Shown here piece after piece: positions 37,345 to 46,344 of a DNA stretch of 64,000 bases. The stretch spans positions 29,777 through 93,776 of the forward strand of contig JAHDPQ010000098.1 of NCBI GenBank assembly GCA_018434245.1. The letters are read 5' to 3'. The notes under the pieces were generated by a model. That model saw only the letters and a program-made list of their open reading frames with translations, was not told where the DNA came from and did not search any database. The translations under genes and the position numbers were made by a program. Within the stretch, counting starts at the first letter, position 1; each line of letters opens with the position of its first letter. This stretch comes from Oscillospiraceae bacterium. GTDB lineage: Bacteria; Bacillota; Clostridia; Oscillospirales; Ruminococcaceae.

Positions 37345-37758
37345 TTATTCCAGCTCCATCATGTAGATGTTGGCCGCCCGCAGCACCTTTGCCTTGTGAA
37401 TGCCGCCTCCCAGCACCACGCCTTCGTCGTGGGAGCAGGAAAGGTGGATGTGCACCAGATACCCGGAAGGGGTGCTTTTTAGGTGGTCGGGTAGCCCCAT
37501 GGAAATATCCTCCAACCGGTTGATTTCCCCGGTGAGGCTGATGATCTCGCAGGGCCGGTTGACTGTGGTGGCAATGATCTGAGGAGGCTGGTTCCTGTCC
37601 TGACTGAGAGTGCCGGGATTGCCCACCGTCACATCGTAAATTGAACCTACCGCGCCCACAATCAAAGCGCCCTTCCACGTTTTATCCATAAGATACTGGT
37701 GAATGCCCTCCAGAATATCCTGGTCGGGAGTCAAGGTGCAGATGTGCAGCTTTCCCAT
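37345..37758 (-). CDS. PPC/DUF296-domain protein
   Basis: 137 residues from ATG 37758, preceded by AAGGAG; the extra 33 codons of the open frame lack support. The PPC fold is visible from GALIVGAVGSIYDVTVGNP to YLVHIHLSCSHDEGVVLGGG, with the conserved histidines of the metal or ligand site. Bacterial PPC proteins are trimeric and of uncertain role; some are named DNA-binding because of plant relatives. It shares a palindromic operator with neighbours and is convergent with the FadR-type gene. Confidence 0.88.
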   Translation of the reverse strand: MGKLHICTLTPDQDILEGIHQYLMDKTWKGALIVGAVGSIYDVTVGNPGTLSQDRNQPPQIIATTVNRPCEIISLTGEINRLEDISMGLPDHLKSTPSGYLVHIHLSCSHDEGVVLGGGIHKAKVLRAANIYMMELE

Positions 37759-37844
37759 AACGATAGCTCCTTCTATTCCATTTTCATCACACTGACGGGC
37801 CCCCCCTTTCCCAAGGGATGATAGCGGAAAACCCTCCAGCGTGA

Positions 37845-37904
37845 ATATTGTATACAATATACTATATTTGAGTATAGTTTACCAGTAGTATTCCTGCCTG
37901 TCAA
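37845..37904 (-). promoter_or_regulatory. Promoter and operators of the PPC gene
   Basis: Minus strand TTGACA (37904-37899), 17 bp, TAAACT (37881-37876). Just downstream, a TATACT / AGTATA inverted repeat and the perfect 16-bp palindrome ATATTGTATACAATAT (37845-37860), placed to block transcription. Confidence 0.75.
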
Positions 37905-38035
37905 GAGAAATCCCCCAGCTTTTACAGCAATGGCCAAAGGGGGCAAAGAATTCCCCTATTTTTCTCTATCAGGGGCAGCTTTTTGGCAAAAAATCCACCC
38001 GGAAAAATTACCGGGAAAACCCTATCAAACAATGC

Positions 38036-38080
38036 TTGCCCAAGGGTATCTTTTGTGATATAATTGTATGCAACATACAA
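38036..38080 (+). promoter_or_regulatory. Promoter and operator of the alcohol dehydrogenase gene
   Basis: TTGCCC at 38036-38041, 17-bp spacer, TATAAT at 38059-38064, then TTGTATGCAACATACAA (38064-38080), a palindrome covering the transcription start. Confidence 0.75.
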
Positions 38081-38101
38081 AGTTCAGGAGGTAGCTGCTT
38101 C

Positions 38102-39145
38102 ATGAAGGCCCTGTATAAATCCGCTCCCGGACCCCATACTTCGTCTCTTGTCGACCGGCCCGTTCCCCAGCTTAACGAGCGGGACAACGTCCGGGTTAAG
38201 GTGCAAGCCTGCACAGTTTGCGGCATGGATGTGCACATTCACCACGGCAAATTTCCCTGTGATCCCCCCTTTATCATGGGCCATGAAATGGTGGGTACTG
38301 TGGAATCCCTGGGTTCCAATACCACCGGCCGCCTCAAGGTGGGAGACCGGGTGGTTTCCCAGCCCCATCTGTACGCCTGCGGTATCTGTGATCAGTGCAA
38401 AAATGGTCTGCCCCAGTTTTGCGCCGACAAGCGCTCTCTGGGCATCAGCCGGGACGGCGCCATGGCAGAGTTTGTGGTGATTCCCGAAGAGTATCTCCAC
38501 AAAATTCCTGCCTGTATCCCCGATGAGCTTGCCTGCCTGCTGGAACCTTTTACCATTCTGGTCAGCGACGTTCTGGTTTACGGCGCCCTTGAGCGGGGCG
38601 AGACGGTGGCTGTCATCGGCGCGGGCCAGATCGGTCAGTTGGCCGTTGTGGCTGCCCGGGCTGGCGGAGCCTCCAAGGTATTTGTCACCGGTGCCGCCAA
38701 CGATGCCGAGATGCGCCTGCCTGCTGCTCTGCGGCTGGGAGCTGATCTGGCCATCAACAGCCAGACAGAGGATACGGTAGGTATCATCATGGAGCAGACC
38801 GGCGGCAAAGGCGTCGATTTGGTGGTGGAGTGCAGCGGCAACGTCCACGGCATTAACAACGGTCTGGCAGTTCTTCGTGCCGGCGGCCGGATGACGGTGC
38901 TGGGCGGCTCCAAACAGGAGAGCATTGCCGTCAACTGGGATGTGGCTCTCAAAAAGGCGCTGGACCTGCGCTTCCACATGATGAGCGACTACCAGCACAT
39001 GAATCGGGCCATTGATATTTTTGCCGGTTACACCCACGGGGATTTGAGCGCCCTGATCTCCCATCAGGCTAATCTGGAGGACTGGGAAGAAATTTTCGAG
39101 CTGCTCACTGCCGGAAAAGGCATCAAAGCCTGCCTTAAAATCTAA
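38102..39145 (+). CDS. Zinc-dependent alcohol dehydrogenase (MDR family)
   Basis: 347 residues from ATG 38102, with AGGAGGT 9 nt upstream. Catalytic zinc ligands C40, H61 and E62; structural zinc site C93, C96, C99, C107; NAD loop GAGQIGQLA near residue 181. Related to threonine, sorbitol and galactitol dehydrogenases. The operator over its start suggests joint control with the larA operon, so it may oxidise a polyol or hydroxyacid precursor of that pathway. Substrate unknown. Confidence 0.93.
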   Translation: MKALYKSAPGPHTSSLVDRPVPQLNERDNVRVKVQACTVCGMDVHIHHGKFPCDPPFIMGHEMVGTVESLGSNTTGRLKVGDRVVSQPHLYACGICDQCKNGLPQFCADKRSLGISRDGAMAEFVVIPEEYLHKIPACIPDELACLLEPFTILVSDVLVYGALERGETVAVIGAGQIGQLAVVAARAGGASKVFVTGAANDAEMRLPAALRLGADLAINSQTEDTVGIIMEQTGGKGVDLVVECSGNVHGINNGLAVLRAGGRMTVLGGSKQESIAVNWDVALKKALDLRFHMMSDYQHMNRAIDIFAGYTHGDLSALISHQANLEDWEEIFELLTAGKGIKACLKI

Positions 39146-39161
39146 CAGCTGTCTATTAAGA

Positions 39162-39193
39162 AAGCTCCCCCGAAGATTTTCGGGGGAGCTTCT
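39162..39193. terminator. Terminator after the alcohol dehydrogenase
   Basis: 13-bp perfect stem AAGCTCCCCCGAA / TTCGGGGGAGCTT with loop GATT. It lies between convergent genes. Confidence 0.85.
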
Positions 39194-39246
39194 TGCCGTC
39201 TCACGCAAAAAAGGAACCGCGCCGTTACCGGTATGGTTCCTTTTCT

Positions 39247-40470
39247 TTAGGGGTGATGGACTTGGGGCTTTACCTGGGCCTTGCGATAGATGAGATACAC
39301 CAGTGCAATCAGAGCCAGGGTGGTGATGAGAGCGGCCTGAAAGCAGAGGCGGTAGCTTCCGGTGGCGTCGTAGACCAGTCCGGCAAAGGCAATGCCCATT
39401 CCTCCGGTGGCCGAAGACACCATGGAGGCGATGGAAAGCGCCATGGAGTACTGATGGGCTGGGAACAAATCCTGCACCATCAACGGTACCGCGACCGGGA
39501 CCATGGCAAGGCAGATGCCGTAGAGTGCGGAGGCGATATACAGCAAAAACTCCTGATTGGGAAAGAGCAAAAACAAAGCGAATCCTGCCACCATCAGAGC
39601 TGCGCCCCAAATAGAGACCCATTTGGCAGAACACTTTCTGCTCAGCCAGCCGATGGCCACCTTGCCCCCTACATTGCTAACCATGGACATCGATGCCATA
39701 GTTGCCCCCACAAAGGAGCTCAGCCCCACAGAGACGGCATAGGTGGAAAAATGAAACACATAGGAGCTGGGATAGGCAATCATCAGCACGGCGGCCAAAA
39801 ACATCCACAAAATGGGCTGCCTCAGCAGGTTGCCGCCTTGAACTGTGGGCTGTGCTTCTGACCGGGATACCACGGCAGCGTCTTGGGGAGGCATCCGCAA
39901 CACCAGCAGGGTGCAGGGAAGAATGGTTACCGCTCCCACTCCCGCAAAGAGAAGATAGGCACAGCGCCATCCCCACTGCTCGGACCACCAGGTGCCTAGG
40001 GGGCTCATTACCGCTCCCCCCAGTCCGGTAAAGGCCATGGCAATGCCGATGGCCATGCCGCTCCTTTGGGGGAACCAATGGGTGAGAAGAATGGGGGTAG
40101 CCGTCAGAAAGAGGAAGGCTCCCGCCACTCCGGCAAAGGCCGAGGCGATGTACCACTGGTATAGATGGTGGAAGAAGGCCATGCTGAAGGTGGAGCCGCA
40201 AAGCATTACTCCGGCGGCGGTGAGCAGGGTTTTGGGGCTTACCCGGGAAAACAACCAGCCGGAAAGAGGTAAAAACAGCGTGGTGACAAGGCCGCGAATG
40301 GTGGTATGCAGAGAGAGCTGGGCGGTAGAAAAGCCCAGCTCTTTGCAGACGTAGGGGTAAAAAATCCCCATGGAGTTGGATTGTACCCCCATCCCCCCAA
40401 ACTGAAGGAGACAGCAACCTGCCAGAATTAGATAAGGGGAGATGGGAGGACGAGACCTTGTGTTCTTCAT
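39247..40470 (-). CDS. MFS transporter
   Basis: 407 residues, about twelve membrane segments. An arrangement such as GWLFSRVSPKTLLTAAG between helices 2 and 3, and GWLSRKCSAKWVSIWG between helices 8 and 9, fits the MFS. The N-terminal half recalls oxalate/formate and monocarboxylate carriers. It ends the long minus-strand sugar cluster, overlapping the epimerase gene by 4 bp, so it may export an acid product or import a second substrate. Confidence 0.9.
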   Translation of the reverse strand: MKNTRSRPPISPYLILAGCCLLQFGGMGVQSNSMGIFYPYVCKELGFSTAQLSLHTTIRGLVTTLFLPLSGWLFSRVSPKTLLTAAGVMLCGSTFSMAFFHHLYQWYIASAFAGVAGAFLFLTATPILLTHWFPQRSGMAIGIAMAFTGLGGAVMSPLGTWWSEQWGWRCAYLLFAGVGAVTILPCTLLVLRMPPQDAAVVSRSEAQPTVQGGNLLRQPILWMFLAAVLMIAYPSSYVFHFSTYAVSVGLSSFVGATMASMSMVSNVGGKVAIGWLSRKCSAKWVSIWGAALMVAGFALFLLFPNQEFLLYIASALYGICLAMVPVAVPLMVQDLFPAHQYSMALSIASMVSSATGGMGIAFAGLVYDATGSYRLCFQAALITTLALIALVYLIYRKAQVKPQVHHP

Positions 40471-41750
40471 GCGTCGTGAGCGTGGAGCAGCTCCAGAATC
40501 AGCAGCAGATTCCGAATGATGTGGTAGGGGTCCTTGACCGGCAGGGCCACCACTTTATCTTGAGGAGAGCCGTCCTGCTTGAGGATCTGTACCCACTCCC
40601 GCACTTCCCGGTCGGGGTTGGGAAAATGCTGAAAGGTGTACTCAAAAATCTTCTGATGCCACTGCCAGAAGTAGTCGTCTCCGGTTTCCAGATAGCAGCG
40701 CAGGGTGGTGTAAAGAGCCTCCGAATGAACCCACCAAAGCTTGTCGGCCCACCCGTGCTTCATCTGAATCAGCATGGGCTCTTCCTCTACGCCGCCTTCC
40801 TCCCCTTCCGGCTTGCCGCCATGGATGCCGCAAAAGTGCAGCAGGCCGCCATATTCCGAATCCCAGCCGATTTCCAGCGTCTTGCGTACAATGCTGCGCG
40901 CCTGCTGGATCCACTGGGGCTTTTGGAGGTACTCCGCGCTGTTGAGGAGGAACCAAACATCCTCCAGAGTATGGCCGGGGTTGACGTGCTGCCCCAGAAT
41001 TTGGGGGATCTGCTGGTTGTCGCTGCCAATGACCTCCCGCACAATGTGGTTCTCGTCCGCAAAGTTTAAGAGGACGTCGGCGCTAAAGTGCTCCAGTCGG
41101 GCTTTAAGCTGGGGCAGAGCCTCTGTGTCGAACACCTCTGCCGCCAGAACCACTTCCCGGGTAGTGTCGTTTAGGATCATGGGGATGCCGTGGGCCCGGA
41201 ATTGGGGGGATAAGGGGTAGGGCAGGGTGTAGAAGTTGCCGCTATCGATCCTTGCAAGACAGGAATCAAACAGCTTCTTCGCGAAATTGTAAGCGCTTTC
41301 ATCTTTGGCAGCAATGGAGTAGCGGGCCATCCCCAACACCACAAAAGCGTCGGCGTAGATGCTCAGGTCCAAAGGCTGGCCGGGAGCTACCTCCTTGTGG
41401 TTCCCCATCTGATCCATCAGGAAGGAGCAGCGCCAGTCGTTGGGACCCATGAGGCAGTGTGCCTCCAAAAAGTCCCGCCCGCTTTTGGCAAGCTCCAGGA
41501 ACTCTTTGCGCTGGGCCTTGGTAAAGATAGGGGCTTCCATGGTGGCCAACCGGGAGAAAAGCCAGACAAAGCGGCCCTGGCTCCAGGTGTATTTGTCCTT
41601 GCTCACCATCTTGCTGCCATCGTTGGTGAAGCAGTTAAAATACCCTCCGTACTCCTGATCCAAGCATCGGGGCAGCCAAAAGGAAAGAATGTTGTTTACC
41701 AGCTCATTTTCATAAAAACCTGTTAAAAGTTGCCGAGATGCCAGTTCCAT
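40467..41750 (-). CDS. AGE-family (N-acylglucosamine 2-epimerase-like) isomerase
   Basis: 427 residues with the alpha/alpha-barrel pattern of the family: GYFNCFTNDGS, YTWSQGRFVWLFSRL, AYADAFVVLGMARY-like (IYADAFVVLGMARYS), NPGHTLEDVWFLLN and the closing WVHSEALYTTL. The conserved arginine and histidines of the AGE and cellobiose 2-epimerase site are present in these blocks. It would interconvert C2 epimers, for example ManNAc and GlcNAc, before NagA. The family also acts on mannose and cellobiose. It is 15 bp after nagA. Confidence 0.92.
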   Translation of the reverse strand: MELASRQLLTGFYENELVNNILSFWLPRCLDQEYGGYFNCFTNDGSKMVSKDKYTWSQGRFVWLFSRLATMEAPIFTKAQRKEFLELAKSGRDFLEAHCLMGPNDWRCSFLMDQMGNHKEVAPGQPLDLSIYADAFVVLGMARYSIAAKDESAYNFAKKLFDSCLARIDSGNFYTLPYPLSPQFRAHGIPMILNDTTREVVLAAEVFDTEALPQLKARLEHFSADVLLNFADENHIVREVIGSDNQQIPQILGQHVNPGHTLEDVWFLLNSAEYLQKPQWIQQARSIVRKTLEIGWDSEYGGLLHFCGIHGGKPEGEEGGVEEEPMLIQMKHGWADKLWWVHSEALYTTLRCYLETGDDYFWQWHQKIFEYTFQHFPNPDREVREWVQILKQDGSPQDKVVALPVKDPYHIIRNLLLILELLHAHDA

Positions 41751-41765
41751 GACCTGTATCGCTCC

Positions 41766-42950
41766 TTAATTTAAAAAGATTCCGCTGACGGGGCGGCCGC
41801 CAAACAAAGTGCCCTGGATATTAATGTTTTGGTCAAAGCAGATGAGGTCGGCGTCCTTGCCCACTGCGATGGAACCCTTTTTGTGACCCAGACCGATGAT
41901 GTTGGCCGGCGTGAGGGTTAGCATCCGCACACTGTCCTGCAGGGAAATATCGGCCTGCTGCATCATCACCCGCACCAGACGGTCGGTGGTGGCAATGCTT
42001 CCGGCAAAGGCGCTGCGGTCGGGGAGCTTAGCTACATCGTCCTCGATGATGACCCGTTGCCCTTTTTCCAGACTGCCCAGAATGGATTCCTTCACATCCT
42101 GCCCGGCGCACCGCATGGAGTCGCAGGTCAGGCAGACCTTTTCCACTCCCTTAAACCGGTAGACCATCTCCAGCAGCTCGGCGGGGAGATGACAGCCGTC
42201 GGCAATAAGCTCCACCGTCATATCCGGCAGAATAAAGGCGCTTTCCAACACGCCGGGATAGCGGAACCCGCTTTTCCGCACAATGGTGGACATGGCGGAG
42301 TACAGGTGGGTGACATGGGTGTACCCGTGGTGGAAGGCCTCCTGCACCTGCTGGAACTCTGCGTTGGAATGACCGATGGAGGGCAGAATTCCCTCTCGTG
42401 CCAAACGGTCACCAAAGGCCAGAGCGCCCTTGAGCTCCGGGGCCACGGTCCAGCGGGAAATAGCACCCTTGCCGTACTCCAGAAACTCCTCGTACTCCAT
42501 CGGGTCGGGCTCGCGGATATACTTTTCGTCGATGGCTCCCTTTTGCTCCACGTTGAGGTAGGGGCCCTCCATGTGGAGGCCGGGCAGGTAAGGCCCATTG
42601 GTGAGAGCCTTGCGGGCTTCCCGGAAGCCGTCGATGCTCCGCAGGATTTCTTCCCGGGTGGCAGCCAGAGCAGTAGGCAAAAGGGTGGTGACGCCGTGTT
42701 CAAAGTGGGTGAGAGCGGCGGTGGTGTAGGCTTCCAGAGTGCCGTCCATAAAGTCGCAGCCCCCTGCCCCGTGGGTGTGTATCTCCACAAATCCGGGGGC
42801 CAGATACAGCCCTTTTAGGTCGATCTTCTGCCCTTCCAGCTCCACATTGCCCTGCTCGATGGCAAAGATTTTGCCGTCCTCTACCACCACCGTGCCGTCC
42901 ATCACCCGGTGAGGCAGAACTACTTTTGCATTTGTAAGAAGGTATTTCAT
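41766..42950 (-). CDS. nagA: N-acetylglucosamine-6-phosphate deacetylase
   Basis: 394 residues from ATG 42950 (an in-frame GTG 42959 is the alternative). Amidohydrolase fold with metal motif EIHTHGAGGCDFMDG near residue 59, the substrate and metal residues in SIGHSNAEF and HVTHLYSAM, and catalytic aspartate in CDSMRCAG. It removes acetate from GlcNAc-6-phosphate, giving glucosamine-6-phosphate for NagB. The gene follows nagB after 15 bp. Confidence 0.93.
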   Translation of the reverse strand: MKYLLTNAKVVLPHRVMDGTVVVEDGKIFAIEQGNVELEGQKIDLKGLYLAPGFVEIHTHGAGGCDFMDGTLEAYTTAALTHFEHGVTTLLPTALAATREEILRSIDGFREARKALTNGPYLPGLHMEGPYLNVEQKGAIDEKYIREPDPMEYEEFLEYGKGAISRWTVAPELKGALAFGDRLAREGILPSIGHSNAEFQQVQEAFHHGYTHVTHLYSAMSTIVRKSGFRYPGVLESAFILPDMTVELIADGCHLPAELLEMVYRFKGVEKVCLTCDSMRCAGQDVKESILGSLEKGQRVIIEDDVAKLPDRSAFAGSIATTDRLVRVMMQQADISLQDSVRMLTLTPANIIGLGHKKGSIAVGKDADLICFDQNINIQGTLFGGRPVSGIFLN

Positions 42951-42965
42951 TGCCTTCACCCCGCC

Positions 42966-43736
42966 TTACTGAATTTCGGCAGCGGCGGCCGCATCCAAAA
43001 ACAGAGTGGCGTTCTTGTGGTTTCTGAGAACGGAAGCCGGGCAGGCAGTGGTGATGTCCCCTTCCAGCATGTTTTTGATGGCCTGAGCCTTGGTGGCTCC
43101 GGGTACACTGCACACCAAAAGTCCTGCTTTAAGGATGGCGGGAATGGTGACGGTGACCGCGTGGGTAGGCACATCGGAAAGTGCGGGGAAGCAGCCGTCG
43201 TTTACCTGCTGGCGTCGGCAGGCTTCTTCCAGCTCCACCGTCTTGACAGCCAGAGGATCGTTAAAGTCGGCAACGGGGGGATCATTAAAGGCAATGTGAC
43301 CGTTTTCCCCCACGCCCATCAGAGTCATGTCCAGAGGATGGGTGCGTAGCAGCTCGGCATAGCGCTTGGTCTCCTCCTCGATATCGGCGGCGTTGCCGTT
43401 GATCAGGTTGACGCTGCGGAACGGCAGGGCGTCAAAGATGTTCCGGCGCAAAAAGTTGCCGAATCCTGCGGGATGATCAGCTTGCAAGCCGATGTACTCG
43501 TCCATGTGGAAGGCATTGACCCGAGTCCAGTCAATCTCCTTGCAGTTTTTCAGGTAGGCCAAAGTTTCATTCTGGGAGGGTGCGGCGGCAAACAGAACGT
43601 TAGCCTCCTGCTTTTCCCGTAAAAGAGCCACCAAGTACTCGGCGGCTACCTGACCCGCACAATCTCCCATTGCCTTCCGGTCCGAAAAAATACGCACCCG
43701 AAGGTTATCTTTGGTAAACTCTTTTCTTGTCATCAT
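42966..43736 (-). CDS. nagB: Glucosamine-6-phosphate deaminase
   Basis: 256 residues. It converts glucosamine-6-phosphate to fructose-6-phosphate and ammonia, feeding glycolysis. Visible motifs: NAFHMDEYIGL (catalytic Asp), GVGENGHIAFNDPP (ring-opening His and Glu) and VTVTIPAILKA. The N-terminal substrate loop reads FAAAPSQNETL, close to but not identical with the usual SGSTP-type phosphate loop, so relatives acting on other amino sugar phosphates should be considered. Start ATGATG after GAGGGG. Confidence 0.9.
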   Translation of the reverse strand: MMTRKEFTKDNLRVRIFSDRKAMGDCAGQVAAEYLVALLREKQEANVLFAAAPSQNETLAYLKNCKEIDWTRVNAFHMDEYIGLQADHPAGFGNFLRRNIFDALPFRSVNLINGNAADIEEETKRYAELLRTHPLDMTLMGVGENGHIAFNDPPVADFNDPLAVKTVELEEACRRQQVNDGCFPALSDVPTHAVTVTIPAILKAGLLVCSVPGATKAQAIKNMLEGDITTACPASVLRNHKNATLFLDAAAAAEIQ

Positions 43737-43750
43737 GGTTGTGCACCCCT

Positions 43751-45025
43751 CTATTCATATAAAAAAGTATCTGCTCCGTTGCTAATGGCAGCCAGCCGGC
43801 CGCCGGGATACTGGGCCATGGCATCGTCGATGGCTTGTTGCAGCTGGGCCAGCGGGTAGTGAATACAGCCGCACAGGGCCATTTCCTCCCGGGTGACTCC
43901 GTCGCCCACCACCACCAGCCTGCGCCGGCGGCGCATTTTGGACATGCTGTTCCCCACGGCGATGGCCAGAGGATCGCCCAGACCCTTCTCCCCCCGAATG
44001 CAGGCCCGCACCAGATCGTCGCCGTCGTCCCGTCCCATCACATCGGGATACTCGGGATGAGGGCCGATTCCCTCGTAATTGGGGCTGACCAGAATCATGG
44101 TTCCGCCCTGCTCACCTTTGAGAGCGGGCTCGGCTGCATACATGGCCTTGGGGGACTGCCAGAAGTCCTGATCGGCAGGATGGCTGCCGGCCACCACCAC
44201 ATCCACCTGTTCCGTTACCCGGTAGCCCAAAAGCTGTTGAGCCAGACGGACACCTTCCCGGTGTGCATGGATGTAATGACCTGCCACCACCCTGCAAATA
44301 TCGAACTGATCGTTGAGTACCGTATTGATGATAAAGTGGAGCCCAATGGAATCCACCCAATTTTCCATCATCTCCCGAACGGGAGTGGTGCTGTGCCCAA
44401 ACAGGTTTTCCTCTACCAGCCCCCCTTTTAAATGGAAGTAAGCGACGGTGTGTTCGCCGGTCACTCCGGGATAGAGAATTTTGCCGCCTCCACCCCAGCC
44501 CATGACGGGATGAGGGGCAAGGTTTCCCACTCCAATGCGGATGTCGCTTTCCATCACGCATTTGGAGACCAGAATCTCCACGCCTTCGGGGGTATGACCT
44601 ACACTGATCAATCCCTCCGGCCTGCGGAATTCCGAGTTCATCACCTCGCAGCGAGCAAAGATGTCCTCCCCTACCCGCTGGCGCAGCTCCTCCTGGGTCA
44701 TGTAACGATGACTGCCCAAAGCCACCACAATCCGCACATCCCGGTCGGCAATGCCACAGGCGTTAAGCCGGGCCACCAGACAGGGCAAAATAGTGCTGAT
44801 GGGGGTGGGTCGGGAGATATCGTCTACAATGATGCAGATTTTTTGACCGGGCTTTACCATTTCCTCCAGCGGCTGGGCGCCAATGGGATGATCCAGGGCA
44901 TACTCCAGTTCCGCCAGAGGATTTTGAGCAGCTTGGGCCGGCTGGGGGTCGTACATTCCGGCAAAGGAGGCATCCCCTACCGCAAAGCTAACCTGCTCCT
45001 TGCCATAAGGAAGGGTTACCTTCAT
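43751..45025 (-). CDS. Second LarA-family protein (nickel-dependent hydroxyacid epimerase-like)
   Basis: 424 residues. The nickel-pincer residues are kept with a -2 offset: H106 (GSHRY), H172 and K182 (APHPVMGWGGGGK), H198 (AYFHLK), while the loop is DDISRPTP rather than DHTRP. Gly-rich GWGGGGKILYPG differs from the first LarA at 35207-36475. It belongs to a different subgroup and so probably a different 2-hydroxyacid. In this cluster the substrate may be a sugar acid or lactyl group. Its start overlaps the HIT gene stop by 4 bp. Confidence 0.88.
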   Translation of the reverse strand: MKVTLPYGKEQVSFAVGDASFAGMYDPQPAQAAQNPLAELEYALDHPIGAQPLEEMVKPGQKICIIVDDISRPTPISTILPCLVARLNACGIADRDVRIVVALGSHRYMTQEELRQRVGEDIFARCEVMNSEFRRPEGLISVGHTPEGVEILVSKCVMESDIRIGVGNLAPHPVMGWGGGGKILYPGVTGEHTVAYFHLKGGLVEENLFGHSTTPVREMMENWVDSIGLHFIINTVLNDQFDICRVVAGHYIHAHREGVRLAQQLLGYRVTEQVDVVVAGSHPADQDFWQSPKAMYAAEPALKGEQGGTMILVSPNYEGIGPHPEYPDVMGRDDGDDLVRACIRGEKGLGDPLAIAVGNSMSKMRRRRRLVVVGDGVTREEMALCGCIHYPLAQLQQAIDDAMAQYPGGRLAAISNGADTFLYE

Positions 45026-45477
45026 ACAGACAGCCCCCTCTTTTGACGCGCGGCCCGGGCAATCTGCTCCATGCGTTCATTGTACTCTTTCTGGCTGAGA
45101 ATGACAAGGTCCTTTTCCTCGGGAAAGAGAACAAAGGGCTTGCCCCAGCCCAGCTTATCCTTGTATTTGGGGCAGAGGGTTAAGTGAACATGACGCACTT
45201 CGTCCCCATAAATAGCATAGTTGATCTTGTCGGCGCCAAACACCTCGGTGATGGTTTGAGCCAAGGCGCAGACGTCATCCATAAAGTCATCCCGCAAATC
45301 TTTAGGAATATCGTACAGTTCCTCATAGTGTTCCCGGAACATGATGGTGCAGCGGCCGGGCAAGGTTTGGTCCCGGCAGAGGAACACGGTGGATACTTTT
45401 AGATCACACAGGCGGAATAGCACGCTCTGGAACTGTTCATCCTGTTCACAGTAAAAACAACCTGGTTTGCGCTCCAT
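45022..45477 (-). CDS. HIT-family protein
   Basis: 151 residues from ATG 45477, with AGGAG 9 nt upstream. The histidine-triad-like motif is HVHLTLCPKY near residue 103, with an N-terminal CFYC pair that may bind zinc. HIT proteins hydrolyse or transfer nucleotide groups (Fhit, HinT, GalT-like). Third histidine is replaced, so catalysis may follow the GalT-like HxHxQ variants or be lost. It is fixed inside the sugar operon, 18 bp from the permease gene. Confidence 0.75.
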   Translation of the reverse strand: MERKPGCFYCEQDEQFQSVLFRLCDLKVSTVFLCRDQTLPGRCTIMFREHYEELYDIPKDLRDDFMDDVCALAQTITEVFGADKINYAIYGDEVRHVHLTLCPKYKDKLGWGKPFVLFPEEKDLVILSQKEYNERMEQIARAARQKRGLSV

Positions 45478-45495
45478 AATAGGCATCTCCTAATT

Positions 45496-46344
45496 CTATT
45501 TTACCGCACCGGCTGTTGCGTTTCCGGTGATGTAATTGCGGATGAGGATAAACAACACCACCAGCGGCACTGTGGCACAGACCGCTCCCGCCATGACCAG
45601 ATGCCATGGAATTCCCACCGCGGGGTTGTTTTTTAGGACCTCGTAAAGACTGACGATAATGGTTTTCTTTTCGGTGCTGGACATAAAGGTAAAGGCAAAC
45701 AAGAACTCGTTCCAGCTGCGGGTAAAGGCGTAGATGACGGCGACGGCAATCCCGGTGCGGGAAATGGGCACAAAGATCCACACCAGAGTCATAAAGGAGT
45801 TGCAGCCGTCTATTTTGGCGGCTTCCACCGTCTCTTTGGGCACGCTGTCAAAGGTGGCCTTCAGCATCAGCACAATAAAGGCCAGATTAAAGGTGATGTT
45901 CATAATCACAAGGCTAAGGCGATTGTCAATCAGCCCCATGCGGTTCATCAGGTTATACAGGGGGATGATGACGATGACCGGAGCGAACATCTGGCTGACC
46001 AGTACCATGTAGTAGACCGGCTTCTTCATCACAAATCGGAGCTTGGAAAGAGCAAAGGCTGCGGGGATTCCCAGCAGCATGATGCCGCCGATGGAGGCTG
46101 CCGTAATCAAAATGCTGTTGAGAAACCCGGTGGTCATCTTCATCTTGCCAAAGACGGCAGGGTAGTTTTCCCAAGCTGTGTGTTTGGGAATCCAGGTCAC
46201 CGGAACGGTGAAGACATCGTTGGCCTGCTTGAGGGAAACCGAGATCATGGCCACAATGGGAAAGAGCATGATAAAGAGAATCAGCAGCACCAGCAGGCCA
46301 AAGAAAATCCGCTTGACGGTTTTAATGGCGGAAGGCTTATTCAT
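45496..46344 (-). CDS. Carbohydrate ABC transporter permease, MalG-like
   Basis: 282 residues from ATG 46344 with AAGGAG upstream. Six membrane segments and an EAA loop (KETVEAAKIDGCNSFMTLVWIFVPISRTG). CUT1 family sugar permease, paired with the MalF-like gene that it overlaps by 8 bp. Confidence 0.94.
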   Translation of the reverse strand: MNKPSAIKTVKRIFFGLLVLLILFIMLFPIVAMISVSLKQANDVFTVPVTWIPKHTAWENYPAVFGKMKMTTGFLNSILITAASIGGIMLLGIPAAFALSKLRFVMKKPVYYMVLVSQMFAPVIVIIPLYNLMNRMGLIDNRLSLVIMNITFNLAFIVLMLKATFDSVPKETVEAAKIDGCNSFMTLVWIFVPISRTGIAVAVIYAFTRSWNEFLFAFTFMSSTEKKTIIVSLYEVLKNNPAVGIPWHLVMAGAVCATVPLVVLFILIRNYITGNATAGAVK

